Assembly (NCBI GenBank): GCA_024280015.1
Contig: JAJRQY010000065.1
Span: forward strand, 1-45,418
Direction of reading: 5' to 3'
Length of the DNA: 45,418 nucleotides
From: Actinomycetes bacterium
GTDB taxonomy: Bacteria; Actinomycetota; Acidimicrobiia; Acidimicrobiales; SZUA-35
The notes under the pieces were generated by a model, which was not told the origin of the DNA, searched no databases, and saw only the letters and a program-made list of their open reading frames with translations. The translations under genes and the position numbers were made by a program. Numbering within the stretch: position 1 is the first letter of the stretch; each line of letters begins with the position of its first letter. Below are positions 33,187-40,817 of the stretch, one piece after another.

Positions 33187-33558
33187 TCGGTCTATTCAGA
33201 TTTTCTCCGCGAGTACCTAGTTGTAGCCCTCTTTGGGCTGCTCGCTTTTGCCACCGTTGGCGCCTTTGTTGGACTCGCCAGTCTGATCCGACCCGACCGG
33301 CCAACGCCAGCCAAGCTCGAGAACTACGAAAGCGGCGTCGACCCCGTCGGAGACGGCTGGTCCCAGAGCCAGATTCGGTACTACATCTTCGCCTTGCTCT
33401 TCGTCATGTTTGACGTTGAAGCAGTCTTCATTTTTCCATGGGCCGTTGGCCTAGACCAGTTCGGCTGGTTCGGATTGATCGAAATGGTCATCTTCATCTT
33501 CATTCTCGCCCTCGGTCTGGCCTATGCCTGGCGCAAGGACGTGCTCCGCTGGGTGTAA
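33184..33558 (+). CDS. nuoA: NADH-quinone oxidoreductase subunit A, copy 2
   Basis: The protein has 124 residues, normal length, with a GTG start behind the hairpin described at 33153. NuoA signatures: PAKLENYESGVDPVG, in which Ser takes the place of the usual Cys of the YECG loop motif, and QIRYYIFALLFVMFDVEAVFIFPWA. It lacks the C-terminal extension of copy 1. It opens an operon of 11 nuo genes and is followed by a 142-base spacer before nuoB, the largest gap within either operon. Confidence 0.96.
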   Translation: MSVYSDFLREYLVVALFGLLAFATVGAFVGLASLIRPDRPTPAKLENYESGVDPVGDGWSQSQIRYYIFALLFVMFDVEAVFIFPWAVGLDQFGWFGLIEMVIFIFILALGLAYAWRKDVLRWV

Positions 33559-33700
33559 GCCCTGACTCGCAAGACACCGCACATCAGTGCAAATACACAC
33601 GTCAGTACAGATAGATCGATACACCGCAGATCAGCACACCCGCAATACAAGTACCCGAACGACACCACCCGAACGACACAGTAGGTAGAGAGGCGCCCAG
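33559..33700 (+). other. T-poor spacer with direct repeats between nuoA2 and nuoB2
   Basis: The 142 bases are rich in A and C and poor in T, unlike the surrounding genes. They contain a 13-bp direct repeat ACCCGAACGACAC (33653-33665 and 33667-33679) and looser CA/CAG-rich quasi-repeats. A GTG-started frame of 33 codons (33587-33688) ends 12 bases before the nuoB2 ATG, but I have no reason to call it a gene. An AGAGAGG box precedes nuoB2. Confidence 0.5.
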
Positions 33701-34210
33701 ATGGGTCTGGTTGAATCAGGAAAGCTGCCAAAGCCCCTGACAACAATTCTGAATACCAGCCGCAAGTACTCCCTCTGGGTTTACCAGTGGGGTCTAGCTT
33801 GCTGCGCCATCGAGATGGGTGCCGCTTTTGGTTCTCCTCGCTATGACGTGATGCGCCTCGGGGTCATCCCGCTGCCCGCTAGCCCACGCCAGGCCGACCT
33901 TGTTGTCATCTCCGGAACAGTCACCGACAAGATGGCTCCCGCCATTCGACGGTTGTACGAGCAGATGCCGGAGCCAAAGTACGTCATCTCCATGGGATCC
34001 TGCGCCAACTGCGGTGGCCCCTATTGGGACAGCTACTCAGTAACCAAGGGAGTGGACCAGATCATTCCCGTCGATGTCTATGTTCCCGGCTGCCCTCCCC
34101 GGCCCGAAGCCTTGCTCGAAGGCATTGTGCTGTTGCAAGAGATCATCCAGAACGAAGACATGGCCGAGAAGTGGAAGAACGATCCGCTAGCCGTCGGGGT
34201 GGTTGATTGA
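33701..34210 (+). CDS. nuoB: NADH-quinone oxidoreductase subunit B, copy 2
   Basis: The protein has 169 residues; the ATG has AGAGAGG upstream. Cluster N2 ligands are all present: C34, C35, C101 and C131 ([28 protein letters not shown]). The MGSCANCGG form differs from the MGVCASSGG of copy 1, showing that the two operons are anciently diverged rather than a recent duplication. Its stop overlaps the nuoC2 ATG by one base (TGATG). Confidence 0.98.
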   Translation: MGLVESGKLPKPLTTILNTSRKYSLWVYQWGLACCAIEMGAAFGSPRYDVMRLGVIPLPASPRQADLVVISGTVTDKMAPAIRRLYEQMPEPKYVISMGSCANCGGPYWDSYSVTKGVDQIIPVDVYVPGCPPRPEALLEGIVLLQEIIQNEDMAEKWKNDPLAVGVVD

Positions 34211-34908
34211 TGGCTGATGCAACCGAAACAGAAGAACCAGTCGTGGTCGACGAGGCTCGCTCCGCCTTGCTGGAAGCAATCACCGCCGATCTGGGTGATG
34301 CCCTTGTTGGCTCGCACCTGCTTCCCGGCAAGGATCTCTGGATCCGGGTCAGCAGCGAGTCCTGGGGTTCAACCGCCAGTTATCTGCGAAGCAAGCAACA
34401 GTTCCGCTTCTTCAACTTCCTTTCCGCCATTGATTGGCTGCCGTCTCCGTTTGGCCGTTCACATGGTTCATCCGTCGATGTTGCGCTTGGCAATGAAGAC
34501 GAGGCCGAGGTTGAAACCACTCTTGGTTCGGGCTATGCCGGCGGCGAAACCCGCTTTCAGGTGCTAGCTCGAGTACACAGCCTGACCACCAATATGGGAA
34601 TCACGGTCAAGGCCGACTTCCCCGAAGACTCTCTCAGTGTCGGAACCTGGATCAATGACTACCCCGGGGCAAACTGGCACGAGCGAGAAGCAGCCGAGAT
34701 GTTCGGCGTGCACTTCGCTGGCCATCCAAATCTGACTGCCCTGTACCTGCCTTCGGCCTTCGAAGGTCATCCTCTTCGCAAGGACTTTCCCCTCCTGTCT
34801 CGCATGGTCAAGCCATGGCCCGGCATCGTTGACGTTGAGGCCATGCCAGAAATTGAACAGTCTGCAACTGCTGATTCGTCTGCCTCGACGGAGAACCCCG
34901 AATCATGA
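34210..34908 (+). CDS. nuoC: NADH-quinone oxidoreductase subunit C, copy 2
   Basis: The protein has 232 residues from the ATG at 34210. The 30-kDa signature reads [40 protein letters not shown]. An internal hydrophilic stretch (about residues 85-115, GNEDEAEVETTLGSGYAGG) is longer than in copy 1, and the C-terminus has a ~30-residue Ser/Glu tail. It is fused neither to NuoB nor NuoD. It overlaps nuoD2 by four bases (ATGA). Confidence 0.96.
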   Translation: MADATETEEPVVVDEARSALLEAITADLGDALVGSHLLPGKDLWIRVSSESWGSTASYLRSKQQFRFFNFLSAIDWLPSPFGRSHGSSVDVALGNEDEAEVETTLGSGYAGGETRFQVLARVHSLTTNMGITVKADFPEDSLSVGTWINDYPGANWHEREAAEMFGVHFAGHPNLTALYLPSAFEGHPLRKDFPLLSRMVKPWPGIVDVEAMPEIEQSATADSSASTENPES

Positions 34909-36077
34909 CCGCCATTAGCGATCGCCGACAACTGGCTTACATCGCCGCCCAAGCGGCCGACGCCCGAGTCAATATCGAGCTTGAAGCCGAGGGGATGACC
35001 CTCAATATCGGGCCCCAGCACCCCGCCACCCACGGAACCCTTCGCATTGTTGCCCGCCTGGACGGCGAGCAAGTAGTCGAAGCCAACCCGATCATGGGCT
35101 ACATGCATCGTGGCTATGAGAAGCTGGCCGAGGTTCGCACCTATCCCCAAGTCACTGCCCTCATCAACCGGATTGACTGGCTTGGCAGCTTCGCCAATGA
35201 GGTTCCTTTCATCCTGGCCAGCGAGCAGCTCATGGGCATCGAAGCCCCCGAGCGAGCCCAGCACATTCGCACCATCTTGTTTGAGATGGCCCGCATCGCC
35301 AACGTCACCCTCTTCCTGGGCGACATGGGCGTGCAGCTCGGCGCCGTCACCCCAATCTTCTACGCCTTCCGCGACCGCGAACACATCCTCAACCAGATCG
35401 AATCGGCCACCGGCGGCCGATTCCACCCCAACTTCGACCGCATTGGCGGCCTGAAGGACGACCTGCCCGCAGGCTGGATTGACGAAACCAAGCGTTCACT
35501 GAAAGAGATCCGCAAGTTCTGTGACCAGATGGAAGATCTGATCATCGGAAACGAGATCTTCCAGGCTCGTACCCGCAACATCGGCGTCATTCCGGCTGAT
35601 ATTGCTCTGAGCTACGGCATGAGCGGCGCCAACCTGCGCGCCTCGGGAGTTGATTGGGACCTGCGTCGCGATTCACCAGTCGGCTTGGCCTATGACAAGG
35701 TCGACTGGAAGGTTTGGACCCACACCGACGGCGACTCCTTCGCCCGCTACTGGGTCCGGCTGCAAGAAACCCGGGAAAGCTGCAAGATTGTCGAGCAATT
35801 GCTGGACACGATTCCCTCTGGCCCGATCATGGCCAAGGTTCCTCGCATCATCAAGGTCCCCGCCGGCGAAGCCTTTATTGAAACCGAGAACCCACTCGGC
35901 GTAATGGGCTACTACGTTGTCAGCCAAGGCGGCCTCGAACCCTTCCGGGTCAAGATCCGCTCCGCCAGTTTCTCCAATATGTCCATCTCCCCTTGGCTAC
36001 TCAAGGGCGCCTACGTCCCGGACGTGATCACAATCCTTGCCTCGCTCTATTTCATCCTGGGAGACATCGACCGATGA
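34905..36077 (+). CDS. nuoD: NADH-quinone oxidoreductase subunit D, copy 2, with atypical quinone-site residue
   Basis: The protein has 390 residues with an ATGA overlap with nuoC2. The 49-kDa fold is clear: LNIGPQHPATHGTLRIV with the conserved His, GYMHRGYEKLAEVRTYPQ, and a C-terminus ending LYFILGDIDR. R69 in MHRG aligns with Arg85 of mature NDUFS2, which NDUFAF7 dimethylates in mitochondria. W92 in NRIDWLGS aligns without gaps with Y115 of NuoD1, the quinone-headgroup Tyr (Tyr87 in Thermus Nqo4). So this subunit keeps the methylation site and changes the ligand Tyr, the reverse of copy 1. nuoH2 follows at an ATGA overlap, leaving no room for nuoEFG. Confidence 0.97.
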   Translation: MTAISDRRQLAYIAAQAADARVNIELEAEGMTLNIGPQHPATHGTLRIVARLDGEQVVEANPIMGYMHRGYEKLAEVRTYPQVTALINRIDWLGSFANEVPFILASEQLMGIEAPERAQHIRTILFEMARIANVTLFLGDMGVQLGAVTPIFYAFRDREHILNQIESATGGRFHPNFDRIGGLKDDLPAGWIDETKRSLKEIRKFCDQMEDLIIGNEIFQARTRNIGVIPADIALSYGMSGANLRASGVDWDLRRDSPVGLAYDKVDWKVWTHTDGDSFARYWVRLQETRESCKIVEQLLDTIPSGPIMAKVPRIIKVPAGEAFIETENPLGVMGYYVVSQGGLEPFRVKIRSASFSNMSISPWLLKGAYVPDVITILASLYFILGDIDR

Positions 36078-37135
36078 TGCTCGCCTGGATCTGGTCAGAT
36101 TGGCCATGGACACTGGACACGGTTGTCCGACTGATATTCGCCATTGTCGTGGTCTTGTTGCCAGCGGGCGTCACCGTCTATCTCTACTTGTTCAAGATGG
36201 TCTCCTTCATGCAGAGCCGCCTCGGCCCTATGGAGGCTGGACCGTATGGATCGATGCAGCTCCTCGCTGAGGTTGGCAAGAACCTGCAGAAGGAAGACAT
36301 CTTCCCGGCAAAGGCCGACCGAACGATCTTTGCCTTGGCCCCCTATGTCGTGCTGATGAGCACCTTCTTGTTGGCTGTCGTCATCCCCTTCGGCCCACAA
36401 GCCACCTTCGTCAACCTTGACACTGGCGTCTTCTTCGCTCTGGCTGTCTCCTCTGTCTCTGTCGTCGGTGTCATCATGGCTGGCTGGGCTTCGGCCTCCA
36501 AGTACTCACTGCTTGGCGGCTTGCGAGCCGCCGGTCAGCTCATCGCCTACGAACTGCCCCTGATCTTGGCGGTTGTCGGCGTGGTCATCCAGGCTGGAAC
36601 CCTCAATCTGCAAGGCATCGTCACTGCCCAGACCCAGGGTGAAATCTTCGGCTTTGGTGGCCTTGGCCATCCGTTCATCCTCACCCAATTCATCGGCTTC
36701 TTCATCTTCCTGGTCGCGGTACAAGCCGAACTGACCCAGGTCCCCTTCGACATGCCAATTGCCGAGTCCGAACTCGTCTCTGGCTACATGACCGAATACT
36801 CGGGCTTTCGTTTCCTGATGTTCTTCATCGCCGAGTTCGCAACCGCCAATATCTTCGCCTTCCTCGGAGCCACCCTCTTCCTTGGTGGCTGGCAGGTTCC
36901 CCCATTCGTCCATGATCTGCTCGGGGTCGACGCCAACTGGCAATACTTCAACCTCATCGGTCCCGGCGTCATGCTGTTTAAGATGCTGGTCCTGACCTTC
37001 GTCGTCTATTGGGTGCGATTCACCTTCCCCCGCTTCCGTGAAGATCAGTTGCAGAAGTTCGCTTGGAAGTTCCTGATCCCGCTTTCGCTGGTCAACATCG
37101 CCATCACTGGTGTTCTCAAGGTGGCCTTCTCATGA
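36074..37135 (+). CDS. nuoH: NADH-quinone oxidoreductase subunit H, copy 2, divergent type
   Basis: The protein has 353 residues; the ATG at 36074 overlaps the nuoD2 stop. About eight helices are visible. The family is secure from FPAKADR, SKYSLLGGLRAAGQLIAYELPL, PFDMPIAESELVSGYMTEYSGFRF and FPRFREDQL. The first-helix motif that reads [16 protein letters not shown] in copy 1 is YLFKMVSFMQSRLGPM here, so the conserved Glu and Arg are missing. In the acidic loop, copy 1 VEAEQEL is IAESEL. These residues line the quinone chamber. The C-terminal tail of NuoH1 is absent. Confidence 0.96.
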   Translation: MMLAWIWSDWPWTLDTVVRLIFAIVVVLLPAGVTVYLYLFKMVSFMQSRLGPMEAGPYGSMQLLAEVGKNLQKEDIFPAKADRTIFALAPYVVLMSTFLLAVVIPFGPQATFVNLDTGVFFALAVSSVSVVGVIMAGWASASKYSLLGGLRAAGQLIAYELPLILAVVGVVIQAGTLNLQGIVTAQTQGEIFGFGGLGHPFILTQFIGFFIFLVAVQAELTQVPFDMPIAESELVSGYMTEYSGFRFLMFFIAEFATANIFAFLGATLFLGGWQVPPFVHDLLGVDANWQYFNLIGPGVMLFKMLVLTFVVYWVRFTFPRFREDQLQKFAWKFLIPLSLVNIAITGVLKVAFS

Positions 37136-37635
37136 GTCTTGTTCCCGGCCTGATTACCGGCCTCGGTGTCACCTTCAAAGAAATCATCAAAACGATGACC
37201 ACGGGGGCCGAAACCGTCCAGTACCCCCACGTCAAGGAAGACCCACCGGCCCGTGCCCGTGGTGTCATTGCCTTACACCAAGACAACTGCACCGCTTGCA
37301 TGTTGTGTGTTCGGGAGTGCCCCGACTGGTGCATCTATATCGAAGGCCACAAGACCCTGGCTCCGCCCCGTCGTGCCGGTGGAAAGCCCCGAACCGTCAA
37401 TGCCCTTGACCGCTTCGACATCGACTACGGCTTGTGCATGTACTGCGGGATCTGTGTTGAGGTTTGTCCTTTCGACGCCATCTTCTGGAGTCCGGAGTAC
37501 GAATACTCCGAACCCCGCATCGCCGACCTGCTTCACGACAAAACCCGCCTGAGCCAGTGGATGGAAACCGTTCCCGAGTTTGAGTCCTATGAAGCTGGCT
37601 CCGCAGCCAAGGTCAAGAAGGTGCCACGCCCATGA
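37132..37635 (+). CDS. nuoI: NADH-quinone oxidoreductase subunit I, copy 2
   Basis: The protein has 167 residues; the ATG at 37132 overlaps nuoH2 (ATGA). It has two 4Fe-4S clusters: C53, C56, C59, C63 (CTACMLCVREC) and C102, C105, C108, C112 (CMYCGICVEVC). An N-terminal amphipathic helix (LITGLGVTFKEIIKTM) should rest on the membrane. Without NuoEFG, these clusters would be the entry point for electrons from an external donor such as ferredoxin. It ends in an ATGA overlap with nuoJ2. Confidence 0.97.
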   Translation: MSLVPGLITGLGVTFKEIIKTMTTGAETVQYPHVKEDPPARARGVIALHQDNCTACMLCVRECPDWCIYIEGHKTLAPPRRAGGKPRTVNALDRFDIDYGLCMYCGICVEVCPFDAIFWSPEYEYSEPRIADLLHDKTRLSQWMETVPEFESYEAGSAAKVKKVPRP

Positions 37636-38180
37636 GCGCCTTCCTTCTTGCCCAAACAGACGTGATTGCTCTGACTGACACCGAAGCCTGGGTCATCAAC
37701 GGGTTCTTCTATGTACTGGCCGTTGTTGGCTTGCTGGCTGCCCTCAAGATGGTCACCACCAAGAATGTGGTCCACGCCGCCTTGTACCTGCTCATCGTTC
37801 TCAGCGTTGTTGCCGGGGTCTACATCATCCTCGGCGCCGAGTTTGCCGCTGCTACCCAGGTCATGGTCTATATCGGTGCGGTCATGGTGCTGCTCTTGTT
37901 CGGTGTCATGCTGACCCGGGCCAAGATTGGTGACGATGGCGATCTGGACTATGACCAGAAATGGATCGGGGCTCTCACCTCGGTCTCCATGTTTGCCGTT
38001 ATGGGCTACTCCCTGTGGGAAGCCTTCGAAGATGACAAGCTGCCATCTGACATGATGCCCCAACGCACCGGCGAAGTAGCCAACTCGATCTTCAGCCAGT
38101 ACATCGTGCCCTTCGAGGCACTCTCGATGCTTCTGCTCGCTGCCCTCATCGGGGCCGTCGTTGTGGCCAGGAGGGATTAG
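37632..38180 (+). CDS. nuoJ: NADH-quinone oxidoreductase subunit J, copy 2
   Basis: The protein has 182 residues. NuoJ signatures: NVVHAALYLLIVLSVVAGVYIILGAEFAAATQVMVYIGAVMVLLLFGVMLTRA, and a last helix ALSMLLLAALIGAVVVARRD. A short hydrophobic N-terminus precedes the first helix. It overlaps nuoI2 by four bases; nuoK2 starts three bases after its stop, with AGGAGG inside its final codons providing the ribosome binding site. Confidence 0.97.
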   Translation: MSAFLLAQTDVIALTDTEAWVINGFFYVLAVVGLLAALKMVTTKNVVHAALYLLIVLSVVAGVYIILGAEFAAATQVMVYIGAVMVLLLFGVMLTRAKIGDDGDLDYDQKWIGALTSVSMFAVMGYSLWEAFEDDKLPSDMMPQRTGEVANSIFSQYIVPFEALSMLLLAALIGAVVVARRD

Positions 38181-38183
38181 CTA

Positions 38184-38483
38184 ATGTTCCTAAACCAGTT
38201 CCTCTTCTTTGCCGCTGGCCTGTTCAGTATTGGCGTGTATGGCGTGCTCACCCGTAAGAACGGCGTCTTAGTCCTGATGTCCATTGAGTTGATCCTCAAC
38301 GCGGTGAATATCAACCTGGTGGCCTTCGGAGCCTTCAATCAAGACATCTCCGGCCAAGTTTTTGCCCTTTTCGTGATCGCTGTCGCTGCAGCCGAAGTGG
38401 GAGTTGGGTTGGCCATCGTGCTGCTCATCTTCCGCAACCGTCGCAGTATTGACATCGCTGAAGCCGACCTTCTCAAGGGTTGA
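38184..38483 (+). CDS. nuoK: NADH-quinone oxidoreductase subunit K, copy 2
   Basis: The protein has 99 residues and three helices. Both conserved membrane glutamates are present ([18 protein letters not shown] and [18 protein letters not shown]). It is a normal length for the family and more compact at its junction than copy 1, having no spacer before it. It is separated from nuoL2 by 12 bases. Confidence 0.98.
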   Translation: MFLNQFLFFAAGLFSIGVYGVLTRKNGVLVLMSIELILNAVNINLVAFGAFNQDISGQVFALFVIAVAAAEVGVGLAIVLLIFRNRRSIDIAEADLLKG

Positions 38484-38495
38484 TCGGGAGCCTCT

Positions 38496-40805
38496 GTGAA
38501 CCTTCTTCTTGCTGCTGAAGCGGCCGTCCAGGCCCCAGCCATCTTTGACTATGTATGGCTCATTCCGGCCATCATGGCCACCTCGTTTGTCCTCATCTTG
38601 TTCTTCTCCAAGCGGCTAAACATCAATCCTCACTTCATTGGTGTTCCCGCTATTGGCTCGGCCTTCCTGCTTGCGCTGGTTATTGCCTTCTCCTGGGTTG
38701 GCTACAACGGTGATGTTTCCGAGGCCGGTGGTGTCACAGGATCTTGTAGCGGCCGAGACCTTCAAGTCATCGAAGGTGGGCATGAGGCCGAAGCCGAAGC
38801 CGATGCTGGGCACGGTGAAGAAGCTGACGCCGAAGCCGCTGCCGAACACGGTGGAGAGGCCGATGCCGAAGCCACTGGCGAACATGGTGGCGGTCATGAG
38901 CGATTCAGTCCTTGCCCCGTCGTCAATGATGTAACCTGGTTCCAGAATGGCGGACCGGTGCAAGATGGTGGGTCCGACATCAATATCGGAACCCTGGTCG
39001 ATGGTCAGGCCGCCATGCTGTTGGTGGTTGTCACCCTGATCTCGGGCCTTGTCCATGTCTATTCAACCGACTATGTCGCTGGCGATCGCCGCTATACCCA
39101 CTATTTCGCCTTCCTGTCCTTCTTCACTGCCTCCATGCTGTTCATGGTTCTGTCCTCCAGCACAGTTCAACTGCTGGTCGGCTGGGAGTTGGTTGGCGTC
39201 TCCTCCTTCGTACTTATTGGGCATTGGTGGGAAGAGAAGGACAATTCTGACGCCGCCATGAAGGCTTTCCTCACCAACAGGGTTGGTGACATTGGCCTCC
39301 TTATTGGCCTCATAATCTTGTACTTTGCCGCAGGCAAGACCTTTGACATCGTCGCCATCAACGAGGCTGCCGTGTCAGGCATGATCTCCAAGAACACCCT
39401 GTTGGCCGCCGGGCTCTTTTTGATGACCGCGGTCATGTCCAAGTCCGGGCAGTTCGTCCTCCACACCTGGCTACCCGACGCCATGGCTGGACCAACACCC
39501 GTCTCGGCCCTGATCCACGCCGCCACCATGGTGGTGGCCGGGGTCTACCTCATCGGTCGCTTGTACCCCGTCTTCTATGTTGGATTCGGCATGGACGGCG
39601 GAGCCCTCAACGTCATGGCCTTCATTGGCGCCATCACCTGCGTTGGTGCTGGTGCGCTGGCCTTTGTTCAGGATGACATCAAGAAGGTGTTGGCCTACTC
39701 AACGGTCTCCCAACTCGGTTACATGGTGCTGGCCCTTGGTGTTGGTGCCTACACCGCTGGCATGTTCCACCTCTTCACCCACGCCATCTTCAAGGCTTGC
39801 CTGTTCCTCGGTGCTGGCTCGGTTAGTCACGCTTGCCACCACAGTTTCGACATGAAGAAGGACATGGGCGGACTGCGCAAGTTCATGCCAAAGACGTTCT
39901 GGACCTTCGTGATTGCTTCGGGAGCCCTGGCCGGGATCCCACCCCTGGCCGGTTTCTGGTCCAAGGACGAGATCCTGGTTGGAGCTGGGGCGTTCCCCGG
40001 CACCGGCGGCAATGGAACCTACTGGATGCCCTTCATCTTTGGCATGATCGCCGCCGGTATGACTGCGGGCTACATGACCCGAGTGATCTGGCTCACTTTC
40101 TTTGGTGAGTACCGGGGACATGAGCATCCGCACGAGTCCGGTCCACGTATCACCACCCCGCTCATCATCTTGGCCGTCGGTGCGGTGTTCGCTGGCTTCT
40201 TGAATGTGCCCAAGGGACTGCCGATCCTTGGTGATCTCTTTGGTGAGTCCTTCGTTAGCTGGGTTGAGCCAGCCAGTATCAGTTCGTTCCCATCCATCAA
40301 GCACGGCAACCCCAGCCTCTGGCTCGCCATGCTTGCCACCTCCATTGGCCTCTTTAGTGGCTTCGTCGTGTGGACGTACTACAACAAGCTGTACGCCAAG
40401 GACCCCCTGGCCACCGAGGTCACCGGTGGGTTGCGAGACAAGAGTTCGCTGGCCCGAGCTGGCCACACCTTGCTGGTCGAGAAGTACTACTTGGACCATC
40501 TCTACACCGACATCATTGCCGGTGGGGTCAAGGGTCCGGTGGCCAAGGCGGCCTACTGGTTCAACCAGAACATCTTGGATGGCATCATCAATTCCATTGG
40601 AAACGGGACGACCTCACTCGGTCGCTTCGTTTACAAGTACATCGACCAGGGCACCATTGATGGTGCGGTCAACGCGTCAGGAGCAGGAGCCGCTGGCTCC
40701 GGCGACATCCTGCGCAAGGTTCAGTCCGGACAGATTCGACAGTACGCAACCTTGATGTTTGCAGCAGCAGCTCTTCTCGCTGCCGTCTTCATCATCGCGG
40801 TGTAA
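38496..40805 (+). CDS. nuoL: NADH-quinone oxidoreductase subunit L, copy 2, with a His/Glu/Ala repeat insert
   Basis: The protein has 769 residues with a GTG start. The core signatures are intact: LVGWELVGVSSFVLIGHWWE, KSGQFVLHTWLPDAMAGPTPVSALIHAATM, DIKKVLAYSTVSQLGYM and PPLAGFWSKDEIL. Between the second and third helices, on what should be the outer (P) side, is an insert at about residues 84-140 bounded by two Cys (C84, C140). It holds a 12-residue unit EADAEAAAEHGG / EADAEATGEHGG and a looser earlier copy. It lacks the long coiled-coil insert of NuoL1, so the two NuoL proteins differ in opposite places. It overlaps no neighbour. Confidence 0.97.
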   Translation: MNLLLAAEAAVQAPAIFDYVWLIPAIMATSFVLILFFSKRLNINPHFIGVPAIGSAFLLALVIAFSWVGYNGDVSEAGGVTGSCSGRDLQVIEGGHEAEAEADAGHGEEADAEAAAEHGGEADAEATGEHGGGHERFSPCPVVNDVTWFQNGGPVQDGGSDINIGTLVDGQAAMLLVVVTLISGLVHVYSTDYVAGDRRYTHYFAFLSFFTASMLFMVLSSSTVQLLVGWELVGVSSFVLIGHWWEEKDNSDAAMKAFLTNRVGDIGLLIGLIILYFAAGKTFDIVAINEAAVSGMISKNTLLAAGLFLMTAVMSKSGQFVLHTWLPDAMAGPTPVSALIHAATMVVAGVYLIGRLYPVFYVGFGMDGGALNVMAFIGAITCVGAGALAFVQDDIKKVLAYSTVSQLGYMVLALGVGAYTAGMFHLFTHAIFKACLFLGAGSVSHACHHSFDMKKDMGGLRKFMPKTFWTFVIASGALAGIPPLAGFWSKDEILVGAGAFPGTGGNGTYWMPFIFGMIAAGMTAGYMTRVIWLTFFGEYRGHEHPHESGPRITTPLIILAVGAVFAGFLNVPKGLPILGDLFGESFVSWVEPASISSFPSIKHGNPSLWLAMLATSIGLFSGFVVWTYYNKLYAKDPLATEVTGGLRDKSSLARAGHTLLVEKYYLDHLYTDIIAGGVKGPVAKAAYWFNQNILDGIINSIGNGTTSLGRFVYKYIDQGTIDGAVNASGAGAAGSGDILRKVQSGQIRQYATLMFAAAALLAAVFIIAV

Positions 40806-40817
40806 GGGAAACAGCAA

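Noticed and set aside
33587-33688. 33-codon GTG frame in the nuoA2-nuoB2 spacer as a gene.
   Set aside because: No ribosome binding site, no link to the nuoA2 stop, and open frames are expected in such T-poor sequence.
36074-36080. Lost nuoE, nuoF, nuoG remnants in the copy 2 operon between nuoD2 and nuoH2.
   Set aside because: The two genes overlap by four bases (ATGA); no room exists for remnants, and none was found elsewhere in the operon.
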